Assembly (NCBI GenBank): GCA_964518725.1
Contig: CAZFKP010000003.1
Location: 1 to 64,000 of the forward strand
Direction: 5' to 3'
Source: JANRKF01 sp964518725
GTDB taxonomy: Bacteria > Pseudomonadota > Alphaproteobacteria > Rickettsiales > SXRF01
DNA length: 64,000 bases
This document shows positions 53,152 to 62,049 of the stretch, piece after piece (within the stretch, counting starts at the first letter, position 1; every line of letters starts with the position of its first letter). The notes below the pieces were generated by a model. It was not told the DNA's origin and made no database searches. It saw only the letters and a program-made list of their open reading frames with translations. A program made the translations under genes and the position numbers.

Positions 53152-54222
53152 TTACTCTTTCGGCAACAGCAGTGCATATTGCCCTTGCTGCTTCATGAAC
53201 CCCGCCAGATATTCAGCCTCCTGCCCATGGCCGAAAAACACATCGCCGCGCACCGGTTTGCGAATCGCGCCCCCCGTATCCTGCGCCACCATCAGGCGCT
53301 GGAACGGATGCGAAGGCACACCGGGTAAATCCGGCAGCGTTGTTTCGAGATACAGCGGCAAGCCGTAGGGAATATATTTATTATCCACCGCCAGCGTACG
53401 TTTTGCCGTGAGCGGCGCAGCGATCGCGCCAACAACGTCGAGCGTGTCCTGCCGCTTGAAAAACACATAGGAAGGGTTTTTCTGCATCATCTCAAAGGCT
53501 CTGCTCTTGTGATCGTATAGCCATTGGCGGATCGTGAAGAAATTAATTTTGTCTTTTGGCAGCAACCCCTCATCGGCCATGAGCTTTCCGAGCGTTACAT
53601 AGGGGTGGCCGTTCTGGTCAGCATAGGCGGCGATGAACTCTCTGCCATTATTCAACCGAATGCGTCCGCTTCCCTGAATGTGCATGAAAAACAGCATTAC
53701 CGGATCATCCACCCAGGCGATTTCAAGCCCCTTCCCCGCGAGCGCCCCGCGATCAATTTCTTCCCGGGTAAGGTACGGCTTCTTACCTGCAAGCCCCGCA
53801 GGCGGTGCATAGACAGGGTAGATAAAATCTCCGTGCTTCTTCACGCTGCCATAAAGCAGCGGCTCATAGTACCCAGTGAACAGGCCGCGCTCCGAGCCAT
53901 TGTTGGCAATGCGGTAGGGCGTGAAATTTTCTTCGAAGAACTGTTTAGCCGAAGCAGCGTGTTCGGATTTTTCGCACAAGTGCTCCCAGGTGGCAGCAGA
54001 GATTGCAATGCCGCTGCCCTTGGTTGCCGGGCGAGGTTTTGCTGCAAGAATCGCACAGGATTTCCTGAATGCGGCGAGCGCTTCGGCGTGGTTGTCGTTT
54101 TCCCAACCGGCAAGGTCGGCAAAGGTGATTTCACGGGACTCAAAATGATCCGAGCGCTCAAACATGCCGCAACCAGAAAGCAGCAATATGGCGGCGATCG
54201 GGAAAAAACACCGCCAACTCAT
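53152..54222 (-). CDS. mltA: Membrane-bound lytic transglycosylase A
   Basis: MltA cleaves peptidoglycan to anhydromuropeptides from the inner face of the outer membrane. The 356-residue lipoprotein has a lipobox LLLSGC with Cys18. Conserved blocks are FTGYYEPLLYGS, HIQGSGRIRL and AQDTGGAIRKPVRGDVFFGH; the last carries the catalytic Asp of the double-psi beta-barrel (3D) domain. Its ATG overlaps the tim44 stop (ATGA). Confidence 0.95.
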   Translation of the reverse strand: MSWRCFFPIAAILLLSGCGMFERSDHFESREITFADLAGWENDNHAEALAAFRKSCAILAAKPRPATKGSGIAISAATWEHLCEKSEHAASAKQFFEENFTPYRIANNGSERGLFTGYYEPLLYGSVKKHGDFIYPVYAPPAGLAGKKPYLTREEIDRGALAGKGLEIAWVDDPVMLFFMHIQGSGRIRLNNGREFIAAYADQNGHPYVTLGKLMADEGLLPKDKINFFTIRQWLYDHKSRAFEMMQKNPSYVFFKRQDTLDVVGAIAAPLTAKRTLAVDNKYIPYGLPLYLETTLPDLPGVPSHPFQRLMVAQDTGGAIRKPVRGDVFFGHGQEAEYLAGFMKQQGQYALLLPKE

Positions 54223-54902
54223 GTTTCAATAATTTTCCAATTGGGGTTCTTGTTCGACACGTCGCGCTCGAATACCCATTCATCGTCCATCGGATGGGCT
54301 TCGGAGGCATCGCCTTCGACGATCTTACCCTCCGCATCCTTCACCACCGCAACCTGCTCAGTATCGAACTTCACCGCCAACCGTGCCCGAGTGCCCATAA
54401 GCGTTGCCTCAACAATGTCTTTAGCCTTGACCGATACCAGCGTGATTTCCGTTTTGTTGGGAACGGAGTCGCGCGCGCTGATTTCACGTGCGAATGTCTC
54501 ATACAATGGTTTATCCAGCAACATCTCAAGGGTCTTTTGGTCGCCCTTGGCAAACGCATCAAATACCATTTCATACGCCATTTTTGCGCCCTGCAGGAAT
54601 CCTGTGGCAGTGAATTGTGTGTCAACTTTCTTAATATCGGCCAGGGTCGCAGCGACCGCCCGGTCGGACAACGCCTGCAGATATACGTCGGTCTCGTCCG
54701 CCGGTTTTTGCTTTAATGCCTTGCCGCTGATTTGCACAACCGACTCATTATCCCGCGCAGAATCACGCTCCAGGGGCTCACGCTTGAAGAACTGCTGATT
54801 TTCTTCACCGGTTTTCTGCCCAAGGACGCTGCGTAGCCTGAGTAAGATAAAACCAGCAATCAGCGCCAGAATAACAATGTCTGCATAGGGAAAATGATCC
54901 AT
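54219..54902 (-). CDS. Tim44-like domain membrane protein
   Basis: From the ATG at 54902 (MDHFPYADIVILALIAGFIL) the protein has 227 residues; another ATG at 54914 would add four. It has one N-terminal membrane helix followed by RLRSVLGQKTGEE, the characteristic start of alphaproteobacterial Tim44/TimA proteins, and a C-terminal Tim44-like domain (about 100-225) with EWVFERDVSNKNPNWKI. The bacterial homologue of mitochondrial Tim44 is thought to act at the inner membrane. Divergent from secB with a 96-bp gap, the conserved arrangement. Confidence 0.85.
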   Translation of the reverse strand: MDHFPYADIVILALIAGFILLRLRSVLGQKTGEENQQFFKREPLERDSARDNESVVQISGKALKQKPADETDVYLQALSDRAVAATLADIKKVDTQFTATGFLQGAKMAYEMVFDAFAKGDQKTLEMLLDKPLYETFAREISARDSVPNKTEITLVSVKAKDIVEATLMGTRARLAVKFDTEQVAVVKDAEGKIVEGDASEAHPMDDEWVFERDVSNKNPNWKIIET

Positions 54903-54998
54903 AACCACCTGCATTTTTAAATAAATGATGACCTTCTGGCGTTTTTTGTATATGGGTATTCGCCTTCGCACAACCTCTAGTGAAACAGGACTCACCTC

Positions 54999-55463
54999 AT
55001 GGCCGAGCAAGAACAACCCGCAAATGCCACTCCCTCGATGCAAATCCGTACACAATATGTTAAAGATCTGTCGTTCGAGAACCCGCATGCGCCACAGAGC
55101 CTGTTTGCCAATACGCAGCGCCCAACCATTGATGTCGGCGTCGACTTGAAAGCGCAAAAACTGCAGGATGACGTCTATGAGGTGTTGGTAATGCTTTCTG
55201 CGCGCGCATCAGCTGAAAGCAACACGATGTTCCTTGTCGAGCTTGCCTACGCTGGCGTGTTTCAGGTGACCAACATTCCGGAAGAACATTTGGAGAGGAT
55301 TCTGCTGGTTGACGCTCCGTTTTTGCTGTTTCCGTTCTTGCGCCGGGTTATTTCCGATGTCACACGTGATGGCGGGTTTCCGCCACTAATGCTTGATCCC
55401 ATTGATTTTCAACAATTATATGCGCGCAATCGCCAGCGCGCCGGTGAACCAACCACCAATTGA
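54999..55463 (+). CDS. secB: Protein-export chaperone SecB
   Basis: SecB keeps precursor proteins unfolded and hands them to SecA. The 154-residue protein has QYVKDLSFENPHAPQSLF, the family's N-terminal signature, and the block FLVELAYAGVFQVTNIP, then LLVDAPFLLFPFLRRVISD and PPLMLDPIDFQQLY. Length and acidity are typical. Likely clients in this window include the outer-membrane barrel proteins. Confidence 0.96.
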   Translation: MAEQEQPANATPSMQIRTQYVKDLSFENPHAPQSLFANTQRPTIDVGVDLKAQKLQDDVYEVLVMLSARASAESNTMFLVELAYAGVFQVTNIPEEHLERILLVDAPFLLFPFLRRVISDVTRDGGFPPLMLDPIDFQQLYARNRQRAGEPTTN

Positions 55464-55638
55464 TGTGGCTTTTCGGCATCAGTGCGATAAATTCATAGGT
55501 AGATTCGCAGCGATTTCCCGGGGAATATGAGGTAATATATTGATACACATATATATATCGCCACACCATACTACCCCGCTCCCGGCAAAATTGGGGATTG
55601 CGTTACCGACGGTTTTGAATTAGTTTCGCAAATCAGAA

Positions 55639-55647
55639 TGTTATACT
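55639..55647 (+). promoter_or_regulatory. Candidate extended -10 promoter for ompA-like gene
   Basis: TGTTATACT gives TG, one base and TATACT, an extended -10, 42 bp upstream of the ATG. No good -35 at 17 bp is present (TTGAAT at 55615 is 21 bp away). The 226-bp gap from secB also holds an AT-rich stretch near 55535-55560 with TATATATAT. Confidence 0.35.
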
Positions 55648-55689
55648 TCGTTCGCTGGAAAAACTAACTACTTTATAAGGACAACGCCC

Positions 55690-56271
55690 ATGATTAACGT
55701 TAAAAATATTACGAAGCTTGCACTGATTGGTGCGCTGATTGCACCTGCTGCATTTGCTGACGGCTACCCACGCGTCGTGGTAAATAGCGACGCTAACATC
55801 GTTCGCAACACCTTCAACAACTGTGTTGTATCGACCTTCACCTCGGCCAACGATGAGTGCACCGGCCAGATGGGGAAACCAGACCTGCGTAACCTGTCGA
55901 AAGAGTGGCGCAACGTTTACTTCGATTTCAACAAATCGACCCTGAACGCGAAAGAAAAAGCGAAACTCGACGAATTGAGCAAAATCATCGTTTCTTCGAA
56001 AGAAGTCGAGAACGTTGACCTGACCGGCTATGCTGACGTTGTTGGCAACGCCTCGTACAACAAACGCCTGTCGCTGAAACGCGCTCAGACCGTTAAGTCG
56101 TACCTCGCAACCAAAGGCCTGAAAACCCGTAAGGTAAAAGTTGAGGCTCTCGGCGAAAGCAAACCTGTGACCAATTGCGGTTACACCGATGGCGTGAAGG
56201 CAACGGCAGAGCAAATCTCCTGCCTGTCTGAAGACCGTCGCGTTGAAATCTTCCTCAACTTCGTGAAATAA
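55690..56271 (+). CDS. OmpA-family peptidoglycan-binding protein
   Basis: The 193-residue protein has a signal peptide (cleavage after AFA near residue 23). It lacks an N-terminal barrel. The OmpA-like domain (about 75-190) has VYFDFNKSTLNAKEKAKLDE, LTGYADVVGNASYNKRLSLK (with the Asp that contacts diaminopimelate) and EDRRVEIFLNF (Arg). Two Cys pairs outside the domain could form disulfides. It probably links the outer membrane to peptidoglycan. AAGGA lies just upstream of ATG 55690, and a strong terminator follows. Codon use looks biased, suggesting high expression. Confidence 0.92.
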   Translation: MINVKNITKLALIGALIAPAAFADGYPRVVVNSDANIVRNTFNNCVVSTFTSANDECTGQMGKPDLRNLSKEWRNVYFDFNKSTLNAKEKAKLDELSKIIVSSKEVENVDLTGYADVVGNASYNKRLSLKRAQTVKSYLATKGLKTRKVKVEALGESKPVTNCGYTDGVKATAEQISCLSEDRRVEIFLNFVK

Positions 56272-56289
56272 GAAGCTGCAGGAACAACG

Positions 56290-56321
56290 AAAAAAGGGCT
56301 CTCTTCGGAGAGCCCTTTTTT
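56290..56321. terminator. Bidirectional intrinsic terminator
   Basis: GGGCTCTC (56296-56303), loop TTCG, GAGAGCCC (56308-56315), flanked by A6 and T6. It separates the ompA-like gene from the convergent dnaQ gene and can end both transcripts. Confidence 0.95.
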
Positions 56322-56341
56322 ATTGCCCGGAACACGATAGA

Positions 56342-57025
56342 TCAGGCTGCTTCCCACAGCGGGTTCTTGAGTTTTGCAAGCATTGTAGCGTGTGCTTCCT
56401 GTTCTTCTGGGCTAACCGGGAAAGCCCTTGGAGGAAGCGCGATATCATTTTGCTCAGCCACCATAGGCCGCCCAACGTCTGGCGCCGCGACATCCAGACT
56501 GATGGTCACCTGCCTGCCGCCCAAAAGCTCGAGATACACATCCGCCAGCAGCTCAGCATCCAACAGCGCGCCATGTTTTTCGCGCCCGCTTAAATCGATC
56601 GAAAAGCGCTTGCACAATGCATCCAGGCTTGCCGGAGATCCGGGGAATTTTTTGCGGGCAATCAGCACCGTATCCAGCGCGCGCTCCATTGGAATGGCGG
56701 AGTAGCCAAGCTGTGAGAGTTCAAAATTGATGAACTTCATATCAAATGCCGCATTATGGATGACCAGCGGAGCATCTGCGATAAACTCCAGGAAATCCTC
56801 GACCTTCTCTGCAAAGATCGGTTTATCCTTCAAAAAATTCGTAGAAATCCCATGCACCCGTACCGCTTCCTCCGGAACGTCGCGCCCCGGGTTGAGGTAG
56901 GTGTGAAACACCTTGCCGCTACGCAAGCCATCTTGCAACTCAACGCAACCGATTTCAATAACCCGGTGCCCGCCCGAAGGATCAAGCCCGGTCGTTTCAG
57001 TATCGAGTACGATTTCACGTTTCAT
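56342..57025 (-). CDS. dnaQ: DNA polymerase III epsilon subunit (proofreading exonuclease)
   Basis: DnaQ is the 3'-5' proofreading exonuclease of the replicative polymerase. The DEDDh residues are visible: DTETTGLDP (7-15), HNAAFDMKFINFE near 96 and KHGALLDAELLADVY near 145-159. Length is 227 residues, including a short C-terminal tail which could bind the polymerase. The 11-bp overlap with coaE indicates one transcript dnaQ downstream of coaE, aroE and ppsR. Confidence 0.95.
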   Translation of the reverse strand: MKREIVLDTETTGLDPSGGHRVIEIGCVELQDGLRSGKVFHTYLNPGRDVPEEAVRVHGISTNFLKDKPIFAEKVEDFLEFIADAPLVIHNAAFDMKFINFELSQLGYSAIPMERALDTVLIARKKFPGSPASLDALCKRFSIDLSGREKHGALLDAELLADVYLELLGGRQVTISLDVAAPDVGRPMVAEQNDIALPPRAFPVSPEEQEAHATMLAKLKNPLWEAA

Positions 57026-57614
57026 GGGGTGCCCGCAGCAAAGAAAATAGTATCTTTATTTGCCGCATGCTCGCGGCTTTGCCAAGTCCCGTGTGCACAA
57101 TTGCGTCCGCCCTGCGGCGTTTTTCTGCGTCCGGCATTTGCTTAGCCAGTATAGAGGCGTATTTTTTCTTTGTCATCCCGGGGCGGGCAAGCACGCGCTG
57201 CGCCTGGAGGAATGCCGGGGCGGTGGCAACCAATGTTAAATCCATGCGGCGCTCGCCACCGGTTTCAAAAAGCAGGGGAATATCCATCACAAGAATCCTG
57301 GCGCCCTTGCGCTGCAGACCCGCCACATATTTTTCTTCAGCTCGGATAACCAGCGGGTGAAGAATGGACTCAAGGCGACGCAATCTTTTCTCGTCAGAAA
57401 ACACGATGTCCCCCAACCCTCCGCGATTGATCGCGCCGCGCTCCAGGGCTTCCGGGAATTCCCGGGCAACGGCTGCAAACGCACCACCTCCCGGTTGCAT
57501 CAGGCCATGCACAATATCGTCCGCATTAATAATCCTTGCGCCAAGCAAACGGCATTGCCGGGCAATCGTACTTTTGCCCATGCCGATGCCGCCTGTAAGA
57601 CCAATAACAATCAT
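57015..57614 (-). CDS. coaE: Dephospho-CoA kinase
   Basis: CoaE phosphorylates dephospho-CoA in the last step of CoA synthesis. The 199-residue protein has the P-loop GLTGGIGMGKST (5-16), INADDIVHGLM, and the block VMDIPLLFETGGE; the CoaE lid follows with QMPDAEKRRRADAIVHT. Start ATG at 57614 (MIVIGLTGG); 19 open upstream codons overlap aroE. Confidence 0.95.
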   Translation of the reverse strand: MIVIGLTGGIGMGKSTIARQCRLLGARIINADDIVHGLMQPGGGAFAAVAREFPEALERGAINRGGLGDIVFSDEKRLRRLESILHPLVIRAEEKYVAGLQRKGARILVMDIPLLFETGGERRMDLTLVATAPAFLQAQRVLARPGMTKKKYASILAKQMPDAEKRRRADAIVHTGLGKAASMRQIKILFSLLRAPHET

Positions 57615-58411
57615 GGGGCAAGTATATGCTGGCGCAGATCGTTTGTCACTTCCGGCATCACCCCAAACCATGCGGCGAACCCCGGCGCCGCCTGGTGCAG
57701 CAACATGCCCAGCCCATCGACCACCGGGTTGCCACGCGTCCGCGCCGCCAGCAATAACGGCGTATCGAGTGGCGCATAAATAATATCAGTGACAAGTGCA
57801 GACACCGGCAGCGCTTCCAGCGAAATTTCAAGCGGCGGTTTTCCCGCAAGGCCAAGGCTTGTCGTATTCACCAGCAGGTCAGCTCCCTCCAGCACACCCG
57901 AGCGATCCTCCCATGCGGCAACCTCAAGCCCCTGCTCGCCAGCAATCGCTTCGGCCTTATCACGCGAGCGATTCGTGATGACGATATTGGAAAATCCGAG
58001 CTGCCGGAGCGCAACCACCACCGCCCGGGCTGCACCGCCCGCTCCGAGCACCACCGCCCTGCGCGTTGCGCCAAGATGCGGCTTGACGTTTTCGTAGAAC
58101 CCGGCCACGTCGGTATTGGTACCAACCGTCTGGCCGCCCTCGACGATGACTGTGTTCACCGCCCCCACCGCAACGGCGAGATCATCGACACGGTCAACAA
58201 GCTTTAGTGCCATTCCTTTATGTGGAATGGTGATGTTGCACCCCGCAAACCGTCTCTCCGGTAGCGTTTTTATGAAGCGCTCCAACGCTTCCGGCGCCAC
58301 ATCGTACGGCTTATACTCGCCGTCAATTCCATGGAGCGTCAACCAGTACCCATGCATTTTGGGCGACAGGCTGTGAGCCACGGGATGGCCGACGACCCCG
58401 GCCCGGATCAT
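57611..58411 (-). CDS. aroE: Shikimate dehydrogenase
   Basis: AroE reduces 3-dehydroshikimate with NADPH in aromatic amino-acid synthesis. The 266-residue protein has SLSPKMHGYWL near 15, the catalytic Lys in NITIPHKGMA, NTDVAGFYENV (Asp), the NADP loop GAGGAARAVV near 124 and the C-terminal GLGMLLHQAAPGF. Start ATG at 58411 overlaps the ppsR stop by four bases. Confidence 0.95.
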   Translation of the reverse strand: MIRAGVVGHPVAHSLSPKMHGYWLTLHGIDGEYKPYDVAPEALERFIKTLPERRFAGCNITIPHKGMALKLVDRVDDLAVAVGAVNTVIVEGGQTVGTNTDVAGFYENVKPHLGATRRAVVLGAGGAARAVVVALRQLGFSNIVITNRSRDKAEAIAGEQGLEVAAWEDRSGVLEGADLLVNTTSLGLAGKPPLEISLEALPVSALVTDIIYAPLDTPLLLAARTRGNPVVDGLGMLLHQAAPGFAAWFGVMPEVTNDLRQHILAP

Positions 58412-59235
58412 GCCAGCTTCTCCAGCTTTTCTTGGTGTTTCTTGAAATACTGTGCAATGGTTGCCGCGGTTTCTTCTACCGAGCGCTTGGTCACATCGAT
58501 CACCGGCCAATGATGTTTCTGGAAGAGCTTGCGCGATTCGGAAATTTCGCGCTGCATATATTCCATATCAACATAATTGGTATCGGCCTCCTGATTGATG
58601 GACTGAAGCCGCGTCTTGCGAATGGCGAGCAACCGCTCGGGGTTGATCGTGAGCCCAACCACCAGCGGCTTCTTTAATGTTTCAAGGGCTGGCGGCAGCG
58701 GACAATCAAGCACGAACGGAATGTTGGCGCTTTTAAACCCCTTATACGCCAGATAGACACAGGTCGGGGATTTCGACGTGCGCGACACGCCAACCAGCAC
58801 AATGTCCGCATCCTCCAGCTCCCAATGCCCCTGTCCATCATCGTGCGCTAGCGCATAATTAATTGCGTCCACACGAGTAAAATATTCTTCGTTCAGCTCG
58901 TGCTGCTTACCGGGCGATGCGTGTGTCTCCTCGCCAAGATAGGCAGAAAGCTCCGACACAACACCGGCGATCACCGCGATGCATGGAAGGCCGCGGCGGG
59001 CGCACTCCATTTTGAGCTGGTCGCGAAGCGTCGTGTCGACCAGCGTATACATCACCGGCCCCGGATTTTCAGCAAGTCCTTCAATCACTTTTTCCAATTG
59101 CGACTTTGATCGTACGAGCGTCCAGCTGAATTCTTCCGGCTCAACATTCTCAAATTGCACCAGTGCCGCCCGAGCGACACTACCAACCGTTTCTCCCGTC
59201 GAGTCAGAAACTAAGTGCAGATTAAACCGTTTCAT
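58408..59235 (-). CDS. ppsR: Pyruvate,phosphate dikinase / PEP synthase regulatory protein
   Basis: Members of this DUF299 family switch PEP synthase or pyruvate phosphate dikinase by ADP-dependent phosphorylation and Pi-dependent dephosphorylation. The 275-residue protein has HLVSDSTGETVGSVARA at the N-terminus and the P-loop GVSRTSKSPTCVYLA near 156-170. This is the gene known as RP001 in Rickettsia, which flanks the origin in Caulobacter. Divergent from hemE across the probable origin. Confidence 0.93.
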   Translation of the reverse strand: MKRFNLHLVSDSTGETVGSVARAALVQFENVEPEEFSWTLVRSKSQLEKVIEGLAENPGPVMYTLVDTTLRDQLKMECARRGLPCIAVIAGVVSELSAYLGEETHASPGKQHELNEEYFTRVDAINYALAHDDGQGHWELEDADIVLVGVSRTSKSPTCVYLAYKGFKSANIPFVLDCPLPPALETLKKPLVVGLTINPERLLAIRKTRLQSINQEADTNYVDMEYMQREISESRKLFQKHHWPVIDVTKRSVEETAATIAQYFKKHQEKLEKLA

Positions 59236-59557
59236 GAAAAAGCCTGTGGATAATGAGATGGGTAAGATGTGAACGATAGCATATGTGGATAACCTCCTAT
59301 GTTACGCGAAGATTGTACCTTTCTTCTCCACACGTGGATATCGTTCCCGTACCCTTTGTAAACCCGTTATTTTTTTCTGTCATCCTCACTTTTCACCTGT
59401 TTCTTTTTTGTTGTATTTTATTGTTTTAGTTTATCCTATTCTTGGTTATCCCATCACGATGGATAGGCTCTTTCTTCGTGGATAAGCTCGTGTATGATAT
59501 TCTATCCCCATTTTTGAACTATCCTACTATCACTACCACCTTTTTATATTACTTATT
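59236..59557. other. Probable chromosomal replication origin (oriC)
   Basis: This 322-bp gene-free gap separates ppsR and hemE. It holds two perfect DnaA boxes TGTGGATAA (59245-59253 and 59284-59292), one-mismatch boxes at 59324-59332 (TTCTCCACA) and 59477-59485 (CGTGGATAA), and a weaker one at 59333-59341. A pyrimidine- and T-rich tract covers about 59385-59435 and could be the unwinding element. The Caulobacter origin lies between the same two genes. A short open frame at 59285-59485 has no protein-like features. The hemE start region overlaps the low-GC side. Confidence 0.82.
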
Positions 59558-60577
59558 ATGTTATTGATCGATGCTTTTCAGAACCCTTCTCCGTCCGTGC
59601 CTTTCTGGTTCATGCGCCAGGCAGGAAGATATTTGCCGGAATATAAGGAAGTACGTAAAAATTTCCGGGACTTCCTGAATTTTTGTTACACACCGGAGGC
59701 TGCTTGCGAGGTGACACTACAACCTATTTCAAGATTTGGTATGAGTGCTGCGATTATCTTTTCAGATATTTTGGTCATTCCTGATGCGCTTGGCATGAAC
59801 GTTACGTTTCAGGAAAATATAGGCCCTGTGCTATCGCCGCTTGCCAGCCACAAAGAGGTTATTACACTTAGTAAAATGGATATTAAGGAAAAGCTTTTTC
59901 CTGTTTATGACGCACTCAAGATGACGCGAAAGGCGCTTCCTGCTGACAAAGCGCTCATCGGGTTTTGCGGTGCTCCGTGGACACTTGCCTGTTATATGCT
60001 TCAGGGAAAAAGTTCGCGGGATTTTTCAGGTGCCCGCAGTTTTCCCCTACACCAACCAGATGCATTTTCACTACTGACGCAGACGCTAATCCACGCAGTT
60101 GCCCAGCATGCTATTTACCAGATTGATGCTGGTGCGAATGTTATACAGATTTTTGATTCGTGGTCGGGCGTCTTGTCGGAGGTTGAATTCGAGCGCTATG
60201 TGATGGTTCCGACAACAGCGATCGTTCAGGAAATCAAACAGCGTTACCCGAATGTACCAATCATAGGGTTTCCGCGCCTGTGTGGTCAGAAACTGGCGCA
60301 TTATGCGGAAAAGACAGGGGTGGATGCGGTGAGTTTTGATTGTTCCGTGACGCTGGATTTTGCAAAAAATAGTGTTCAGAAACATTGTCTCTTACAAGGC
60401 AACCTTGATTCACAGATTCTCGCTGAGGATAAAAACCTGGCATTACAGGAAACGAAACGGCTGTTGGAAAAATTCGCAGGCACGCCATTTATTTTCAATC
60501 TGGCGCACGGGATATTACCACACACGCCGATCGACCATGTACAAGCGGTAAGTGACATGATAAAAGCGCAGCTATGA
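59558..60577 (+). CDS. hemE: Uroporphyrinogen decarboxylase
   Basis: HemE decarboxylates uroporphyrinogen III to coproporphyrinogen III. The 339-residue protein has VPFWFMRQAGRYLPEY (15-30), IIFSDILVIPDALGM, IGFCGAPWTLACYMLQGK and QIFDSWSGVLS; Asp and Arg residues of the active site are in place. The base composition is noticeably more AT-rich than genes to the left. It starts directly next to the origin region. Confidence 0.96.
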   Translation: MLLIDAFQNPSPSVPFWFMRQAGRYLPEYKEVRKNFRDFLNFCYTPEAACEVTLQPISRFGMSAAIIFSDILVIPDALGMNVTFQENIGPVLSPLASHKEVITLSKMDIKEKLFPVYDALKMTRKALPADKALIGFCGAPWTLACYMLQGKSSRDFSGARSFPLHQPDAFSLLTQTLIHAVAQHAIYQIDAGANVIQIFDSWSGVLSEVEFERYVMVPTTAIVQEIKQRYPNVPIIGFPRLCGQKLAHYAEKTGVDAVSFDCSVTLDFAKNSVQKHCLLQGNLDSQILAEDKNLALQETKRLLEKFAGTPFIFNLAHGILPHTPIDHVQAVSDMIKAQL

Positions 60578-61602
60578 AAAAATATGCGGTTGTCTTATTT
60601 AATCTTGGCGGGCCAGATGATTTAAAAGCGGTGAAGCCGTTTTTATTCAACCTGTTTCACGATAAGGCGATTATTCAGCTTCCGCAGCCATTGCGTTGGC
60701 TGGTTGCTACATTAATTGCTAATAAGCGCGCAAAAAAATCGGCGCGCATTTACCAGCAAATCGGTGGAAAGTCACCGATCCTTGAACAAACCCAGCAACA
60801 GGCGAAGGCGCTGGAAGATCGGCTCAAATCAAGCGGCGACTATAAGGTATTTGTCAGTATGCGCTATTGGCATCCGATGAGCACGGCAGTCGCTAAAAAT
60901 ATCCAGGCGCACCAGCCGGATCATATAATCCTTTTGCCACTTTACCCGCAATTTTCAACCACCACTACCGCCTCCTCATTTGAAGATTGGGAAAAGCAAT
61001 GCGATAAAATTGGCTTGAAGGCACCAACCAGTAAAATCTGTTGTTACCCGACGCAGCGAAGCTTTATAGCATCTCACGCCAAGCAGGTGCGGGAATATTA
61101 CTGGAAGGCAGCAGAATTTGGAAAACCGAGGGTTCTTTTTTCCGCACATGGCTTACCGGAAAAAGTGATTATTGAGGGCGATCCTTACCAGTACCAGATT
61201 GAAAAAACGGCGGCGGCCATTGCACAAATCATGGCGGTCGACGATCTCGATTACAGTGTTTGCTATCAGAGCCGCGTCGGCCCGATGAAGTGGATCAGCC
61301 CTTCCACGGAGGAGGAGATTGCGCGTGCGGCGGAGGATAAAAAACCGATTGTGATTGTGCCGATAGCCTTTGTATCGGAGCATTCTGAAACACTCGTTGA
61401 GCTTGATATTGATTACCGGGCGTTGGCGGAGCGTCTTGAAATACCTTCATATCAAAGGGTTCCGGCATTATCGACAGAGCAGTTCTTTATTGATGCGCTG
61501 GCTGAAATTGTGGTGTCCAACAGCGAATCTACTGGTATAAGTTCCGACTCGGGTCAGCGTTTCTGCCTCAGACAGTTTGGCGGCTGCCCCTGCAAGGGAT
61601 AA
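60574..61602 (+). CDS. hemH: Ferrochelatase, probably [2Fe-2S]
   Basis: HemH inserts iron into protoporphyrin IX. The 342-residue protein has VVLFNLGGPDDLKAVKPFLF, ISMRYWHPMS-type VFVSMRYWHP, FSAHGLPEKVI (active-site His) and IVPIAFVSEHSETLVELD. The C-terminal CLRQFGGCPC has the C-x6-C-x-C spacing of ferrochelatases that bind a 2Fe-2S cluster; a CC pair in SKICCYP could supply the fourth ligand. ATGA overlap with hemE; 3-bp gap to hemJ. Confidence 0.95.
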   Translation: MKKYAVVLFNLGGPDDLKAVKPFLFNLFHDKAIIQLPQPLRWLVATLIANKRAKKSARIYQQIGGKSPILEQTQQQAKALEDRLKSSGDYKVFVSMRYWHPMSTAVAKNIQAHQPDHIILLPLYPQFSTTTTASSFEDWEKQCDKIGLKAPTSKICCYPTQRSFIASHAKQVREYYWKAAEFGKPRVLFSAHGLPEKVIIEGDPYQYQIEKTAAAIAQIMAVDDLDYSVCYQSRVGPMKWISPSTEEEIARAAEDKKPIVIVPIAFVSEHSETLVELDIDYRALAERLEIPSYQRVPALSTEQFFIDALAEIVVSNSESTGISSDSGQRFCLRQFGGCPCKG

Positions 61603-61605
61603 GCT

Positions 61606-62049
61606 ATGATCGATTCACTTTACCACTGGATAAAAGCGCTCCACATCATTGCGGTGATCGCCTGGATGGCGGGCATGCTTTATTTGCCACGGCTTTATGT
61701 TTACCACACGCAAGTCATGGTTGGGTCAGAAGCGTCTGAGTTATTCAAGGTCATGGAGCGACGTCTACTCAGGCTCATTATCAACCCGGCGATGATTGTC
61801 GCGTGGGGTGCTGGCCTGTGGCTCGTGTATTACACCAACGCCATGGATTCGGTCAACGGCACGTGGATGCACTGGAAATTCACGATGCTGGTCGGCATGC
61901 AAATTTGCCATGCGCTGCTTGCGCGCCACCGTCGTCAGTTTGCCAATGACAAAAACACAAAAACAACGCGCTATTACCGAATCCTGAATGAGGTGCCGAC
62001 GGCGCTTTTAATCGCCATCGTGGTTCTGGTGGTTGTGCGCCCGGTATGA
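61606..62049 (+). CDS. hemJ: Protoporphyrinogen IX oxidase HemJ
   Basis: HemJ oxidises protoporphyrinogen IX, just before HemH. The 147-residue membrane protein has four helices; SLYHWIKALHIIAVIAWMAG (His and Trp near 10-20) and a YLPRLYVYH motif are the family's signature, with a conserved Lys-containing WKFTMLVGMQICHALLARHR. The presence beside hemE and hemH, and absence of hemG or hemY in the window, makes HemJ the likely route. Overlaps the metH C-terminal gene by four bases. Confidence 0.93.
   Translation: MIDSLYHWIKALHIIAVIAWMAGMLYLPRLYVYHTQVMVGSEASELFKVMERRLLRLIINPAMIVAWGAGLWLVYYTNAMDSVNGTWMHWKFTMLVGMQICHALLARHRRQFANDKNTKTTRYYRILNEVPTALLIAIVVLVVVRPV

Noticed and set aside
53524..54798. 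Plus-strand open frame of 424 codons
   Set aside because: Antisense to mltA and tim44, which have clear motifs; low-complexity composition.
59285..59485. Open frame of 66 codons in the ppsR-hemE gap
   Set aside because: No ribosome-binding site, Phe/Leu/Ser-rich from T-rich DNA, and overlaps DnaA boxes; more likely part of the origin.
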